Below are positions 52,026 through 60,919 of a DNA stretch of 64,000 nt, piece after piece; position 1 is the first letter of the stretch, and every line of letters starts with the position of its first letter. The notes under the pieces are model-generated. The model searched no databases, had not been told where the DNA came from, and worked only from the letters and a program-made list of their open reading frames with translations. The DNA comes from an uncultured Bacteroides sp. (lineage in GTDB: Bacteria; Bacteroidota; Bacteroidia; Bacteroidales; Bacteroidaceae). The position numbers and the translations under genes were made by a program. Location: contig URDR01000004.1 of the NCBI GenBank assembly GCA_900546645.1, positions 1 to 64,000 of the forward strand, in the 5' to 3' direction.

Positions 52026-52388
52026 ATGAAATATATTTATCTGCTCATCGGTTCAGTCTCTTTGGCTTTAGGCGTTTTGGGGATATTTTTGCCCGTTCTG
52101 CCTACAACTCCTTTCCTGTTGCTTGCTGCGGCCTTGTTTTTCCGGAGCTCCCCAAGGGCTTATGCATGGTTGCTCAACCATAAATATCTGGGAGTCTATA
52201 TCCGTAATTTCCGTGAAGATAAGTCCATACCTCTTCATGCAAAAATCATTATCTTGTTGTTGTTATGGCTTACAGCGGTTAACTGTTCCGTATTTATCTT
52301 TACCCACTGGGGATTAAGGATATTGATGCTTGCAGTGGCGGTAGGAGTGACCTGCTATATTTTATCATTTAAAACGAAGCATGCATGA
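52026..52388 (+). CDS. DUF454/YbaN-family small membrane protein
   Basis: The product is 120 residues starting MKYIYLLIGSVSLALGVLGI, with about three membrane helices and the family motif FLPVLPTTPFLLLAA. The role is unknown; it is located in the inner membrane. The ATG lies right after a promoter -7 box. Its end overlaps the pabB start by four bases. Confidence 0.88.
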   Translation: MKYIYLLIGSVSLALGVLGIFLPVLPTTPFLLLAAALFFRSSPRAYAWLLNHKYLGVYIRNFREDKSIPLHAKIIILLLLWLTAVNCSVFIFTHWGLRILMLAVAVGVTCYILSFKTKHA

Positions 52389-53380
52389 AAAAAATGACAT
52401 TTTATAAAAAGGGAGAGGCTATACAGCGTATGAACCTGTGGGGGAAGACACAAACTCCATTCTTCTTCCTGATTGATTTTGATATGGAGCATTGCCTGAT
52501 AGAGCGGATTGAGGATGTATCTGCCGATGAAATCCGGTTTGACTTTTCGGGAAAGACTAATGATGATAGGCTTCATACCCCTTATCCGACTCACTTCAAA
52601 TGGAAGTCTTATCCGCAGTCGTTCGATGCGTATGCCCAGTCGTTTGATGTAGTATACCGCAACTTGTATGCCGGAAACTCTTTTCTGACCAATCTGACCT
52701 GTGCTACACCGGTGGAGACCGACTTGTCACTGCTTCAGCTTTTTGAACATGCTCAGGCAAAATACAAGCTTTGGGTAAAAGATTGCTTTACGGTGTTTTC
52801 TCCTGAAATATTTGTGCGGATTATCGGCGGATTTATATACTCGCATCCGATGAAGGGCACGATAGACGCCTCACTTCCCAATGCGCGTGAACTTCTGCTC
52901 AACGATGAGAAAGAGGCTGCTGAACATGCTACGATTACGGATTTGATACGGAATGACTTGAGCCAGATAGCAACCGAGGTGACCGTAACCCGTTACCGCT
53001 ATCTGGACGAGTTGCGTACGCATAAGGGACGGCTGCTTCAGATGAGTTCGGAAATACGGGGAAAGCTTCCGGAAAACTATAGGGAGGAATTGGGAACCTT
53101 GTTTTTCCGTTTGCTTCCTGCGGGTTCTATCACCGGTGCTCCGAAGAAGAAAACGGTGGAGATTATCAGAGAGGCGGAAACGTATCGCCGCGGTTTTTAT
53201 ACCGGAGTGATGGGGTATTTCGACGGAAATAACTTAGATAGCGGGGTGCTGATTCGTTTTCTTGAGCAAGGAGAGGATAACCGCATGATTTTTAAAAGTG
53301 GGGGAGGAATTACGTTTCAGAGTGACGTGAACGATGAATACGATGAAATGAAAAAGAAAGTATATGTGCCGATATATTGA
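52385..53380 (+). CDS. pabB: Aminodeoxychorismate synthase component I
   Basis: The product is 331 residues, shorter than the E. coli enzyme because the N-terminal half is reduced. The chorismate-binding core has HPMKGTIDASLPNA, HATITDLIRNDL, GSITGAPKKKTVEII and FDGNNLDSGVLIRF. It makes 4-amino-4-deoxychorismate for folate from chorismate. Its amide partner PabA is not here. It overlaps DUF454 by four bases and pabC by 17. Confidence 0.92.
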   Translation: MKKMTFYKKGEAIQRMNLWGKTQTPFFFLIDFDMEHCLIERIEDVSADEIRFDFSGKTNDDRLHTPYPTHFKWKSYPQSFDAYAQSFDVVYRNLYAGNSFLTNLTCATPVETDLSLLQLFEHAQAKYKLWVKDCFTVFSPEIFVRIIGGFIYSHPMKGTIDASLPNARELLLNDEKEAAEHATITDLIRNDLSQIATEVTVTRYRYLDELRTHKGRLLQMSSEIRGKLPENYREELGTLFFRLLPAGSITGAPKKKTVEIIREAETYRRGFYTGVMGYFDGNNLDSGVLIRFLEQGEDNRMIFKSGGGITFQSDVNDEYDEMKKKVYVPIY

Positions 53381-53960
53381 AACAATCCGGATAGAGAAAG
53401 GGCGGTTGCGTAATATCGCTTACCATGACCGTAGGATGAATGAGGTGCGCCGTGAAGTGTGGGGAGTTGACCGGTCTGTTTCTCTTGAAACTTATATAGA
53501 TGCTTCTCCTTATGAAGAGCGAACCCGCTGCCGGGTGACGTATGGCCGTGACGTAGAGTCGGTGGAATTTTTCCCTTATCAAATACGTCCGGTACACTCG
53601 TTGCAGTTGGTGCGGGGTGGGCAGATTGAATACCGGAGGAAGCGGGCAGACCGTTCGGAGCTAAATGCTCTTTTTGCTTGCCGTGGAGAGGCTGACGATG
53701 TGCTGATAGTGCGCGGCGGATTGCTTACGGATACTTCCATCGCCAATATCGCATTAGGGGATGGTACGGGTTGGTATACGCCAGCATCTCCTCTGCTTGA
53801 GGGGACCCAGAGGGCTTGCCTGCTGGATGCAGGAATGATTCGCCCTTTGGATATTCATGCAGATGATTTGTCTCGTTTCCAGAAAATCCGTCTGTTTAAT
53901 GCCATGATCGATTTTGGAGAAATAGAAATAGACTGTAGTGCTATCATGCCTTTAAGGTAA
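53364..53960 (+). CDS. pabC: Aminodeoxychorismate lyase (class IV PLP enzyme)
   Basis: The product is 198 residues. RLRNIAYHDRRM, RRKRADRSELN (aligning with the region of the PLP Lys), LTDTSIANIALGDGTGWYTP and GTQRACLLDAG are class IV motifs. It converts the PabB product to p-aminobenzoate. It is shorter than E. coli PabC but keeps the core. The start lies inside pabB, so the two are made together. Confidence 0.85.
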   Translation: MCRYIETIRIEKGRLRNIAYHDRRMNEVRREVWGVDRSVSLETYIDASPYEERTRCRVTYGRDVESVEFFPYQIRPVHSLQLVRGGQIEYRRKRADRSELNALFACRGEADDVLIVRGGLLTDTSIANIALGDGTGWYTPASPLLEGTQRACLLDAGMIRPLDIHADDLSRFQKIRLFNAMIDFGEIEIDCSAIMPLR

Positions 53961-53973
53961 TTTTTCCCTCCGT

Positions 53974-54966
53974 CTATTCAACCAGTTCGTAGCTGCTTAT
54001 CTGGATAGGCATGTCTAAGTTATGTAAAATCTTCTCCAGCATGATTCCTTCCAAATTATTATATTCATAGCCGAATGTAGCCCGTATTCCTTGAAGGATA
54101 AACTGAACAGCGCGGTCTAAGGCAATAGGGAGACTGTCGCCCTGCATGAGTGCACCCGTTATCACGCTTGTAAAAGTATCACCTGTTCCCGGATAGTGTG
54201 CCGGAAGGTAAGGGCAGGTCACTTTCCAATAACGGTTGCCGATGCGGTTATAGGCATAAACCGAAGTCATATGCGGATTTCCGGCAACGGGTACACTGGT
54301 TACAATGACAATCTCCGGACCTTTGTCGGAAAGTGCTTTTAAAATGGGTTTCAGTTCTTCATCAGAGAGCATGTCCTGGAAGGGCTTTTCTGAAAGGAAA
54401 AACAACTCAGTCAGATTCGGTGTGATGATATCTGCATGGCAAATCAGCTTGCGCATCTCTGTAACCATTTCATCGGATATTCCTTTATATAGTTTTCCGT
54501 TATCGCCCAATACCGGGTCGACGACTACTAAATCGGTGGGGCGGCGGAATTTGCAAATAAAGTCCTCTACAATCTGCGCCTGCTGTGCTGAGCCTAAATA
54601 GCCCGTATAAAATGTGTCGAAGTGGATGTTCTGCTTTTCCCAATTCTCAATAATATGCTTCATCTCATCTGTGAGGTCGAGGAAAGAATAGTTGGCATAT
54701 TGGGTGTGATTGGAAAGGATGGCGGTAGGTAGAGGGCATACTTGAAACCCCATGGATGAGAGCACGGGTATGACTGCCATTAACGAGACACGTCCCACCC
54801 CCGATAAATCATGAACGGCAACCACTTTTTTTACCTGACTCTGTGAGAGTACTTCGGGTCGGCGTGTAGCAGGTTTCTTGTTTGCTTTATGTTTCCGGCT
54901 TTTTTCCCAAGCAGCTTTACGCGCCTGGTACTGTTCGTATTGTCTTTCGATATAGTTATCTGCCAT
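53974..54966 (-). CDS. Pyridoxamine/pyridoxal kinase with basic N-terminal extension
   Basis: The product is 330 residues. From about residue 47 it follows the PdxK/PdxY fold: VVAVHDLSGVGRVSL, DPVLGDNGKLY, TPNLTELFFLSE, and the catalytic GTGDTFTSVITGAL. It phosphorylates B6 vitamers with ATP. The first 46 residues are charged and basic (YEQYQARKAAWEKSRKHKANKK) and absent from typical kinases. The start MADNYIE (54964-54966) is supported; the longer upstream frame overlaps the helicase on the other strand. Confidence 0.88.
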   Translation of the reverse strand: MADNYIERQYEQYQARKAAWEKSRKHKANKKPATRRPEVLSQSQVKKVVAVHDLSGVGRVSLMAVIPVLSSMGFQVCPLPTAILSNHTQYANYSFLDLTDEMKHIIENWEKQNIHFDTFYTGYLGSAQQAQIVEDFICKFRRPTDLVVVDPVLGDNGKLYKGISDEMVTEMRKLICHADIITPNLTELFFLSEKPFQDMLSDEELKPILKALSDKGPEIVIVTSVPVAGNPHMTSVYAYNRIGNRYWKVTCPYLPAHYPGTGDTFTSVITGALMQGDSLPIALDRAVQFILQGIRATFGYEYNNLEGIMLEKILHNLDMPIQISSYELVE

Positions 54967-55011
54967 AACGTATTCATTTATGAATGGTGGGCAAATGTAC
55001 GAAAAAAACTC

Positions 55012-55019
55012 TATCTTTG
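55012..55019 (+). promoter_or_regulatory. -7 box of the DbpA-like helicase
   Basis: TATCTTTG lies 29 bases before the ATG. Confidence 0.6.
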
Positions 55020-55048
55020 TATAAGCGTAATCTAAAATACAGTAATTT

Positions 55049-56362
55049 ATGAATATCCAGGAGATACTTTCTAATTTGAAAATAGAGCAGTTGAATGCGA
55101 TGCAGCAGGCTTCTCTGAGTGCAGCTGGAGAAGGCAAGGATGTGATTCTTCTGTCGCCTACCGGTACGGGAAAAACATTGGCTTATCTGCTTCCTCTGGT
55201 CCAGATTCTGAAACCGGGTGTTGAGGGAGTGCAGGCAGTTGTGCTGGTGCCTTCACGTGAGTTGGCTCTGCAAATAGAGCAGGTGTTCAAATCCATGGGC
55301 ACGGCTTTCAGTGTGATGAGCTGTTATGGCGGGCGTCCGGCGATGGAGGAACACCGGACGATGAAGAATATTCGTCCTTCAGTGATTATAGCCACCCCGG
55401 GGCGTATGAATGACCACCTGAATAAGCAGAACTTTGAGGCTTCAGCGGTAGGTACGTTGGTTATTGATGAGTTCGACAAGTGCTTGGAGTTTGGTTTTCA
55501 GGAAGAAATGGCCGAGGTAATAACTAAGTTCCCCAGCCTGAAACGGCGTTTTCTTCTGTCGGCCACTGATGCAGAGGAAATACCTCGTTTTACTGGCTTG
55601 AACCGGGTCATTAAATTGAATTTTCTGACTGAAGATGAACAGGAGCAGCGGCTGCAACTGTATAAGGTGCTTTCACCGGTTAAAGATAAGTTGGAGACCT
55701 TGTACAAGTTGCTTTGTTCTTTGGGTAGCGAGTCAACCTTGGTGTTTTGCAATCATCGGGAAAGTGTAGAGCGGGTAGGCAACTATCTGCATTCAATGAA
55801 AGTGTATTGTGAAGTCTTTCATGGCGGCATGGAGCAGGATAAACGGGAAAGAGCCTTGTATAAATTCCGCAACGGAAGCTGTTCCATTCTCATTTCAACC
55901 GATTTGGCAGCGCGTGGCTTGGATATAGCAGATATCAAGCACGTAGTACATTATCATTTGCCTGTAGCCAAAGATGGTTTTGTTCACCGGAACGGGCGTA
56001 CAGCGCGGTGGGAGAGCGAGGGGAGTGCGTATCTTATCTTGCATCCCGAAGAGAAGATACCGGATTATCTGGATAAGGAACTTGAAGCGTTTTCTTTACC
56101 GGAAAAGACTCCATCACCGGCATTGCCTAATTATGTTACATTATATATAGGCAAAGGAAAGAAAGACAAGATTAACAAAATTGATATTGTAGGCTTTCTG
56201 TCAAAGAAAGGTAATCTGAGCCGTGAAGATGTGGGACGGATTGATGTGAAAGATCATTATGCGTATGTGGCGATTTCTCGCTTAAAAGCTAAACAAACGT
56301 TAAAACTCATACAAGGTGAAAAGATTAAAGGGGTAAAAGCTTTGATAGAACTGGCAAAATAA
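55049..56362 (+). CDS. DbpA-like RNA helicase with DEFD box
   Basis: The product is 437 residues: helicase core with SPTGTGKT (motif I), VIDEFDKC (motif II, DEFD in place of DEAD), SATDAEEI (III, Thr kept) and HRNGRTARWE (VI). The C-terminal 75 residues (YVTLYIGKGKKDKINKIDIV...) resemble the RRM-like domain of DbpA, which guides the enzyme to 23S rRNA. It probably assists 50S assembly. DEFD variants are known in this helicase group, so it is not evidently defective. Confidence 0.92.
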   Translation: MNIQEILSNLKIEQLNAMQQASLSAAGEGKDVILLSPTGTGKTLAYLLPLVQILKPGVEGVQAVVLVPSRELALQIEQVFKSMGTAFSVMSCYGGRPAMEEHRTMKNIRPSVIIATPGRMNDHLNKQNFEASAVGTLVIDEFDKCLEFGFQEEMAEVITKFPSLKRRFLLSATDAEEIPRFTGLNRVIKLNFLTEDEQEQRLQLYKVLSPVKDKLETLYKLLCSLGSESTLVFCNHRESVERVGNYLHSMKVYCEVFHGGMEQDKRERALYKFRNGSCSILISTDLAARGLDIADIKHVVHYHLPVAKDGFVHRNGRTARWESEGSAYLILHPEEKIPDYLDKELEAFSLPEKTPSPALPNYVTLYIGKGKKDKINKIDIVGFLSKKGNLSREDVGRIDVKDHYAYVAISRLKAKQTLKLIQGEKIKGVKALIELAK

Positions 56363-56422
56363 TAACTTTGTGTCATTGCCCGTGCTCCTTTCTCTTCTGA
56401 GGAGAACGAAGGTTTTGTATCG

Positions 56423-56469
56423 CAAAACACATGAATTTTCTGCGAAAGGAGATTTATGTGTTTTGTTTT
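56423..56469 (+). terminator. Terminator after the helicase gene
   Basis: CAAAACACAT (56423-56432) pairs perfectly with ATGTGTTTTG (56456-56465), then TTTT. Confidence 0.8.
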
Positions 56470-56627
56470 ATCAAAATGTTACCACCTTAATCATTTTTCA
56501 ACTAAAATGAAAGAAAAGACAGGGTAGCCCGATAAAATTATTACAAAAACTTTTGGAGGTCTAAAAATAATCACTAATTTCGCATTATGTGATTAGAACA
56601 TATTGTCAAACCAAAACAAACTTCCAA

Positions 56628-57698
56628 ATGAAAAAACATAATTTTAATGCGGGACCTTCTATCCTGCCTCGCGAGGTAATCGAAAAGACAGCTCAGGCTA
56701 TTCTTGACTTTAATGGCTCAGGACTTTCGTTGATGGAAATCAGTCACCGTGCTAAAGATTTCCAGCCCGTTGTTGACGAAGCGGTAGCTTTGTTTAAAGA
56801 ACTTCTGAATATCCCGGAAGGTTATTCGGTGTTGTTCTTGGGTGGAGGAGCAAGTCTGGAGTTCTGTATGGTTCCTTACAACTTCTTGGAGAAGAAAGCC
56901 GCATACCTGAATACCGGTACTTGGGCAAAAAAAGCATTGAAAGAAGCAAAAGCTTTTGGAGAAGCCGTTGAAGTGGCTTCTTCTGAAAAGGATGGCTTTA
57001 CTTATATACCTAAAGGTTATGAAGTACCTTCGGATGTGGATTATTTCCATATTACCACAAATAATACGATTTATGGAACTGAATGGCATTGTGACCCGGA
57101 CGTACAGGTTCCGATGGTCGCCGATATGTCATCTGATATATTCTCACGCCCTGTTGATGTTTCAAAATATATTTGTATTTATGGTGGCGCGCAGAAAAAC
57201 TTGGCTCCGGCAGGTGTTACTTTTGTGATTGTGAAAAATGATGCTTTAGGCAAAGTTTCACGCCATATTCCTACCATGCTGAATTATCAGACTCATGTAG
57301 AAAAAGGTTCCATGTTTAATACTCCTCCGGTAGTGCCTATTTATGCAGCATTGCAAACGTTGCGCTGGATTAAGGCTCAGGGAGGCGTGGAAGAAATGCA
57401 GCGCCGTGCCAAACAGCGTGCTGATATGCTTTACGCAGAGATCGACCGTAACAAATTGTTCCGTGGTACAGTGACTGACAAAGCCGACCGTTCTTATATG
57501 AACATCTGCTTCGTAATGGCTGATGAATATAAGGAACTGGAAGCCGATTTCTTGAAATTTGCAACCGAAAAAGGTATGGTAGGCATCAAGGGTCATCGTT
57601 CAGTGGGCGGTTTCCGTGCTTCATGCTATAATGCTATGCCGATAGAAAGTGTGCAGGCTCTTATTGATTGTATGCAGGAATTTGAAAAGAATCATTAA
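56628..57698 (+). CDS. serC: Phosphoserine aminotransferase
   Basis: The product is 356 residues starting [28 protein letters not shown] holds the PLP Lys190. It converts 3-phosphohydroxypyruvate to phosphoserine in serine synthesis and also serves vitamin B6 synthesis. A TAATTTCG box lies about 50 bases upstream. The in-frame extension to 56589 is not needed. It forms an operon with serA. Confidence 0.95.
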   Translation: MKKHNFNAGPSILPREVIEKTAQAILDFNGSGLSLMEISHRAKDFQPVVDEAVALFKELLNIPEGYSVLFLGGGASLEFCMVPYNFLEKKAAYLNTGTWAKKALKEAKAFGEAVEVASSEKDGFTYIPKGYEVPSDVDYFHITTNNTIYGTEWHCDPDVQVPMVADMSSDIFSRPVDVSKYICIYGGAQKNLAPAGVTFVIVKNDALGKVSRHIPTMLNYQTHVEKGSMFNTPPVVPIYAALQTLRWIKAQGGVEEMQRRAKQRADMLYAEIDRNKLFRGTVTDKADRSYMNICFVMADEYKELEADFLKFATEKGMVGIKGHRSVGGFRASCYNAMPIESVQALIDCMQEFEKNH

Positions 57699-57711
57699 AA
57701 TCTTCCGTGTT

Positions 57712-58635
57712 ATGAAAATATTAGTGGCTACCGAAAAACCGTTTGCCAAAGTGGCTGTTGACGGTATTCGCAAGGAAACAGTAGAGGCTGGTTATGAATT
57801 GGCACTGTTAGAAAAATATACCGAAAAGAAACAGTTACTGGAGGCTGTTAAAGATGCTGATGCAGTTATTATCCGAAGTGATATTATAGATAAAGAAGTA
57901 TTCGATGCAGCTAAACAGCTGAAGATAGTGGTTCGTGCCGGAGCGGGATATGATAATGTGGATTTAGATGCTGCTACGGCTCATGGCGTGTGTGTGATGA
58001 ATACGCCGGGACAAAACTCGAATGCTGTGGCGGAACTGGTGTTCGGCTTGATGGTGATGGCTGTGCGTAACTTCTATAACGGGAAAGCAGGTACTGAACT
58101 TAAAGGAAAGAAACTGGGTATTCATGCGTATGGTAATGTGGGACGTAATGTGGCCCGTATTGCAAAAGGATTCGGCATGGAGGTATATGCTTATGATGCT
58201 TATTGTCCGGCTGATGTGATTCAGGCTGACGGGGTTACTCCGGCAACTTCGGCTCAGGCTTTATACGAAACTTGTGATATTGTTTCTTTGCATATCCCTG
58301 CTACAGCTGAAACTAAAAATTCAATTGATTATGAACTGGTAAACCGATTGCCTCAAAATGGTATTCTGCTTAATACAGCCCGTAAGGAGGTTATCAATGA
58401 GGCCGATTTGCTGCGGTTGATGAATGATCGTCCGGATGTTAAATATATTACTGATATCATGCCGGCTCATCATGAAGAATTTGCCGATCATTATCCCGGA
58501 CGTTATTTTTCTACACCCAAGAAGATGGGGGCACAAACTGCTGAAGCCAATATTAACGCAGGTATTGCTGCTGCAAGACAAATTGTAGGCTTCCTGAAAG
58601 AGGGATGTGAAAAATTCCGTGTGAATAAGAAATAA
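57712..58635 (+). CDS. serA: D-3-phosphoglycerate dehydrogenase, short form
   Basis: The product is 307 residues starting MKILVATEKP. It lacks the C-terminal ACT domain of E. coli SerA. NAD-binding HAYGNVGRNVARIAKG, the Arg of LLNTARKEVINE, and MPAHHEEF with the catalytic His are present. It catalyses the first step of serine synthesis. It starts 13 bases after serC. Lack of the ACT domain suggests no serine feedback by that route. Confidence 0.93.
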   Translation: MKILVATEKPFAKVAVDGIRKETVEAGYELALLEKYTEKKQLLEAVKDADAVIIRSDIIDKEVFDAAKQLKIVVRAGAGYDNVDLDAATAHGVCVMNTPGQNSNAVAELVFGLMVMAVRNFYNGKAGTELKGKKLGIHAYGNVGRNVARIAKGFGMEVYAYDAYCPADVIQADGVTPATSAQALYETCDIVSLHIPATAETKNSIDYELVNRLPQNGILLNTARKEVINEADLLRLMNDRPDVKYITDIMPAHHEEFADHYPGRYFSTPKKMGAQTAEANINAGIAAARQIVGFLKEGCEKFRVNKK

Positions 58636-58663
58636 CTGTACTTACTTTTCTGTTACAGATAAG

Positions 58664-58699
58664 AGAGGGCACAGAGGTAATGCTCTGTGTTCCTCTTTT
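58664..58699 (+). terminator. Terminator of serC-serA
   Basis: AGAGGGCACAGAG (58664-58676) pairs with CTCTGTGTTCCTCT (58683-58696) with one bulge, followed by TTT. Confidence 0.75.
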
Positions 58700-58743
58700 C
58701 ATAAAGCGAGAAAAGACTTTAACCTTAAAGATAGTATTTTTAT

Positions 58744-59991
58744 ATGGCAAGAATAAAACCTTTTAAAGGGATACGTCCTCCGAAAGAATGGATAGAGCAA
58801 GTGGCTTCTCGTCCGTATGATGTGTTGAATTCAGAAGAGGCCAGAGCTGAGGCTGAAGGCAATGAAAAGTCATTATATCATATTATTAAACCGGAAATAG
58901 ATTTCCCGGAGGGTACGGATGAGCACGACCCTAAAGTATATGAAAAGGCGGCTGAAAATTTCCGGAAATTTCAGGAAAAGGGATGGCTGGTGCAGGATGA
59001 TAAGCCTTGTTATTACGTATATGCGCAAACCATGAACGGTAAAACTCAGTATGGCTTGGTGGTAGGTGCGTATGTCCCTGATTATATGAACGGGGTTATT
59101 AAGAAGCATGAACTGACTCGTCGCGACAAGGAAGAAGACCGGATGAAGCATGTGCGTGTGAACAATGCGAATATAGAACCGGTGTTTTTTGCTTATCCTG
59201 AAAACGAAGCGCTCGATGCGATTGTTGCCAAATATGTAGCTGATAAGCCGGAATATGATTTTATAGCTCCGGGCGATGGCTTTGGTCATACCTTCTGGGT
59301 GATTGACAAGGATGAGGATATTGCAGCGATTACACGACTGTTTGAAAATATGTCTGCCCTGTATATTGCCGACGGACATCACCGAAGTGCTGCCGCCGCC
59401 TTGGTGGGAGCAGAGAAGGCAAAAGAAAATCCGAACCATAAAGGAGATGAGGAATATAATTACTTTATGGCTGTGTGTTTTCCGGCAAACCAGTTGACCA
59501 TCATCGATTATAATCGTGTGGTGAAAGATTTAAACGGATTGACTTCTGCTCAGTTTCTGGAGGCTGTTTCTCGCAACTTTGAGATAGAGGAAAAAGGAGA
59601 GAATATGTATAAACCCGCAGCTTTTCATAATTTTTCTCTTTATTTGGACAGTAAGTGGTATAGTCTGACAGCAAAACCGGGTACTTATGATGACCATGAT
59701 CCGATAGGGGTACTGGATGTAACTATTTCTTCGAATTTGATTCTGGATGAAATATTAGGAATCAAAGATTTGCGTTCGGATAAACGCATAGACTTTGTAG
59801 GAGGTATACGCGGCTTGGGAGAACTGAAAAAGCGGGTAGACAGTGGTGAAATGAAGGTGGCATTGGCTTTGTATCCTGTTTCAATGAAGCAGCTGATGGA
59901 TATAGCCGATACGGGTAATATCATGCCGCCAAAGACCACCTGGTTTGAGCCCAAGCTTCGTTCGGGACTGGTAATTCACAAATTGAGTTAA
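58744..59991 (+). CDS. DUF1015-family protein
   Basis: The product is 415 residues matching DUF1015 throughout: FKGIRPPKEW, ASRPYDVLNSEEARAEAEGN, YADGHHRSAAA-like (IADGHHRSAAALVGA), NYFMAVCFPANQLTIIDYNR and DFVGGIRG. The family is linked by neighbourhood to serine metabolism, and a serine-directed kinase activity is known for archaeal relatives (SerK). Its place after serC-serA fits that, but activity here is inferred. Confidence 0.88.
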   Translation: MARIKPFKGIRPPKEWIEQVASRPYDVLNSEEARAEAEGNEKSLYHIIKPEIDFPEGTDEHDPKVYEKAAENFRKFQEKGWLVQDDKPCYYVYAQTMNGKTQYGLVVGAYVPDYMNGVIKKHELTRRDKEEDRMKHVRVNNANIEPVFFAYPENEALDAIVAKYVADKPEYDFIAPGDGFGHTFWVIDKDEDIAAITRLFENMSALYIADGHHRSAAAALVGAEKAKENPNHKGDEEYNYFMAVCFPANQLTIIDYNRVVKDLNGLTSAQFLEAVSRNFEIEEKGENMYKPAAFHNFSLYLDSKWYSLTAKPGTYDDHDPIGVLDVTISSNLILDEILGIKDLRSDKRIDFVGGIRGLGELKKRVDSGEMKVALALYPVSMKQLMDIADTGNIMPPKTTWFEPKLRSGLVIHKLS

Positions 59992-60129
59992 GCAAATTCT
60001 TTTGTTCAATAACGGGAATACGCGTTTCTGACATTTGAAAGATATAGCCGGAAGCTGTGATTGCTCAAAGAGGCTTTCACGGTCTCCGGCTATTTCCTGT
60101 TGCCATTATGAAGATGCTGATAAAATTAC

Positions 60130-60137
60130 TACCTTTG
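60130..60137 (+). promoter_or_regulatory. -7 box of the YigZ-like gene
   Basis: TACCTTTG lies 73 bases before the chosen ATG at 60210. Confidence 0.5.
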
Positions 60138-60209
60138 CATCTGTAAAAACAGAATGTTTAGTTGGTTCATACTCTGTCAGAGTATGTATCATCGGTAAAA
60201 GCAAAAGTG

Positions 60210-60827
60210 ATGGTGGAAGACTCTTATAAAACGATTGAAGGATTATCAGAATCCATTTATACGGAGAAGCGCAGTAAGTTTATTGCGATAGCATTGCCTG
60301 TGCGTACGCTTGAAGAAATCAAGACGTATTTAGACGAATATCAAAAGAAATATTACGATGCCCGTCATGTTTGTTATGCCTATATGCTGGGGGCTGAGCG
60401 CAAGGATTTTCGCGCAAATGATAACGGAGAGCCTTCAGGAACGGCGGGAAAGCCTATCTTGGGACAAATAAATTCCAAGGAATTGACAGATGTACTGGTA
60501 ATTGTGGTGCGCTATTTTGGGGGAATCAAATTGGGGACCAGCGGACTGATTGTGGCGTATCGTACTGCTGCCGCTCAAGCTTTGGATGAAGCGGTTGTTA
60601 TTGAAAAAACGGTGGATGCGGATGTGGAGATTGCTTTTGAATATCCGTTTATGAACAGTGTAATGCGTATTGTAAAAGAAGAATCTCCCGAAATATTGTC
60701 TCAGTCGTATGATATGGACTGTGTGATGAGGCTGCGTATTCGCAAGTCAATGATGGAGAAATTGAGAGCCCGTCTGGAAAAGGTGGAGACTTTAAGGTTT
60801 GTTGAAGATGATTCTATGCAATCTTGA
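60210..60827 (+). CDS. YigZ/IMPACT-family protein
   Basis: The product is 205 residues starting MVEDSYKTIEGLSESIYTEK. SKFIAIALPVRTLEEIK, DDNGEPSGTAGKPIL-like (NDNGEPSGTAGKPILGQIN) and VVRYFGGIKLGTSGLIVAYR are the diagnostic IMPACT motifs, followed by a small second domain. Bacterial members have no settled function; the eukaryotic relatives affect Gcn2 signalling. An earlier in-frame start at 60162 is possible. Confidence 0.9.
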   Translation: MVEDSYKTIEGLSESIYTEKRSKFIAIALPVRTLEEIKTYLDEYQKKYYDARHVCYAYMLGAERKDFRANDNGEPSGTAGKPILGQINSKELTDVLVIVVRYFGGIKLGTSGLIVAYRTAAAQALDEAVVIEKTVDADVEIAFEYPFMNSVMRIVKEESPEILSQSYDMDCVMRLRIRKSMMEKLRARLEKVETLRFVEDDSMQS

Positions 60828-60862
60828 CGGAGCTTATTTTGCTGAACGGAATACCCGATAAG

Positions 60863-60894
60863 TTTGTTTATATCTATAAAGTTTATTATATTTG
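60863..60894 (+). promoter_or_regulatory. Consensus promoter of the first L,D-transpeptidase gene
   Basis: TTTG (60863-60866), exactly 20 bases, TATATTTG (60887-60894). It lies 25 bases before the ATG and is a full match to the Bacteroidetes consensus. Confidence 0.8.
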
Positions 60895-60919
60895 TAAATA
60901 ACCTTAAAACGACTGTTTT

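Noticed and set aside
53310..53597. Antisense frame at the pabB-pabC junction
   Set aside because: Shadow of two overlapping real genes.
55460..55480. DEFD box as a sign of an inactive helicase
   Set aside because: The other motifs (GTGKT, SAT, HRNGRTAR) are intact and the acidic pair D-E is kept, so activity is plausible.
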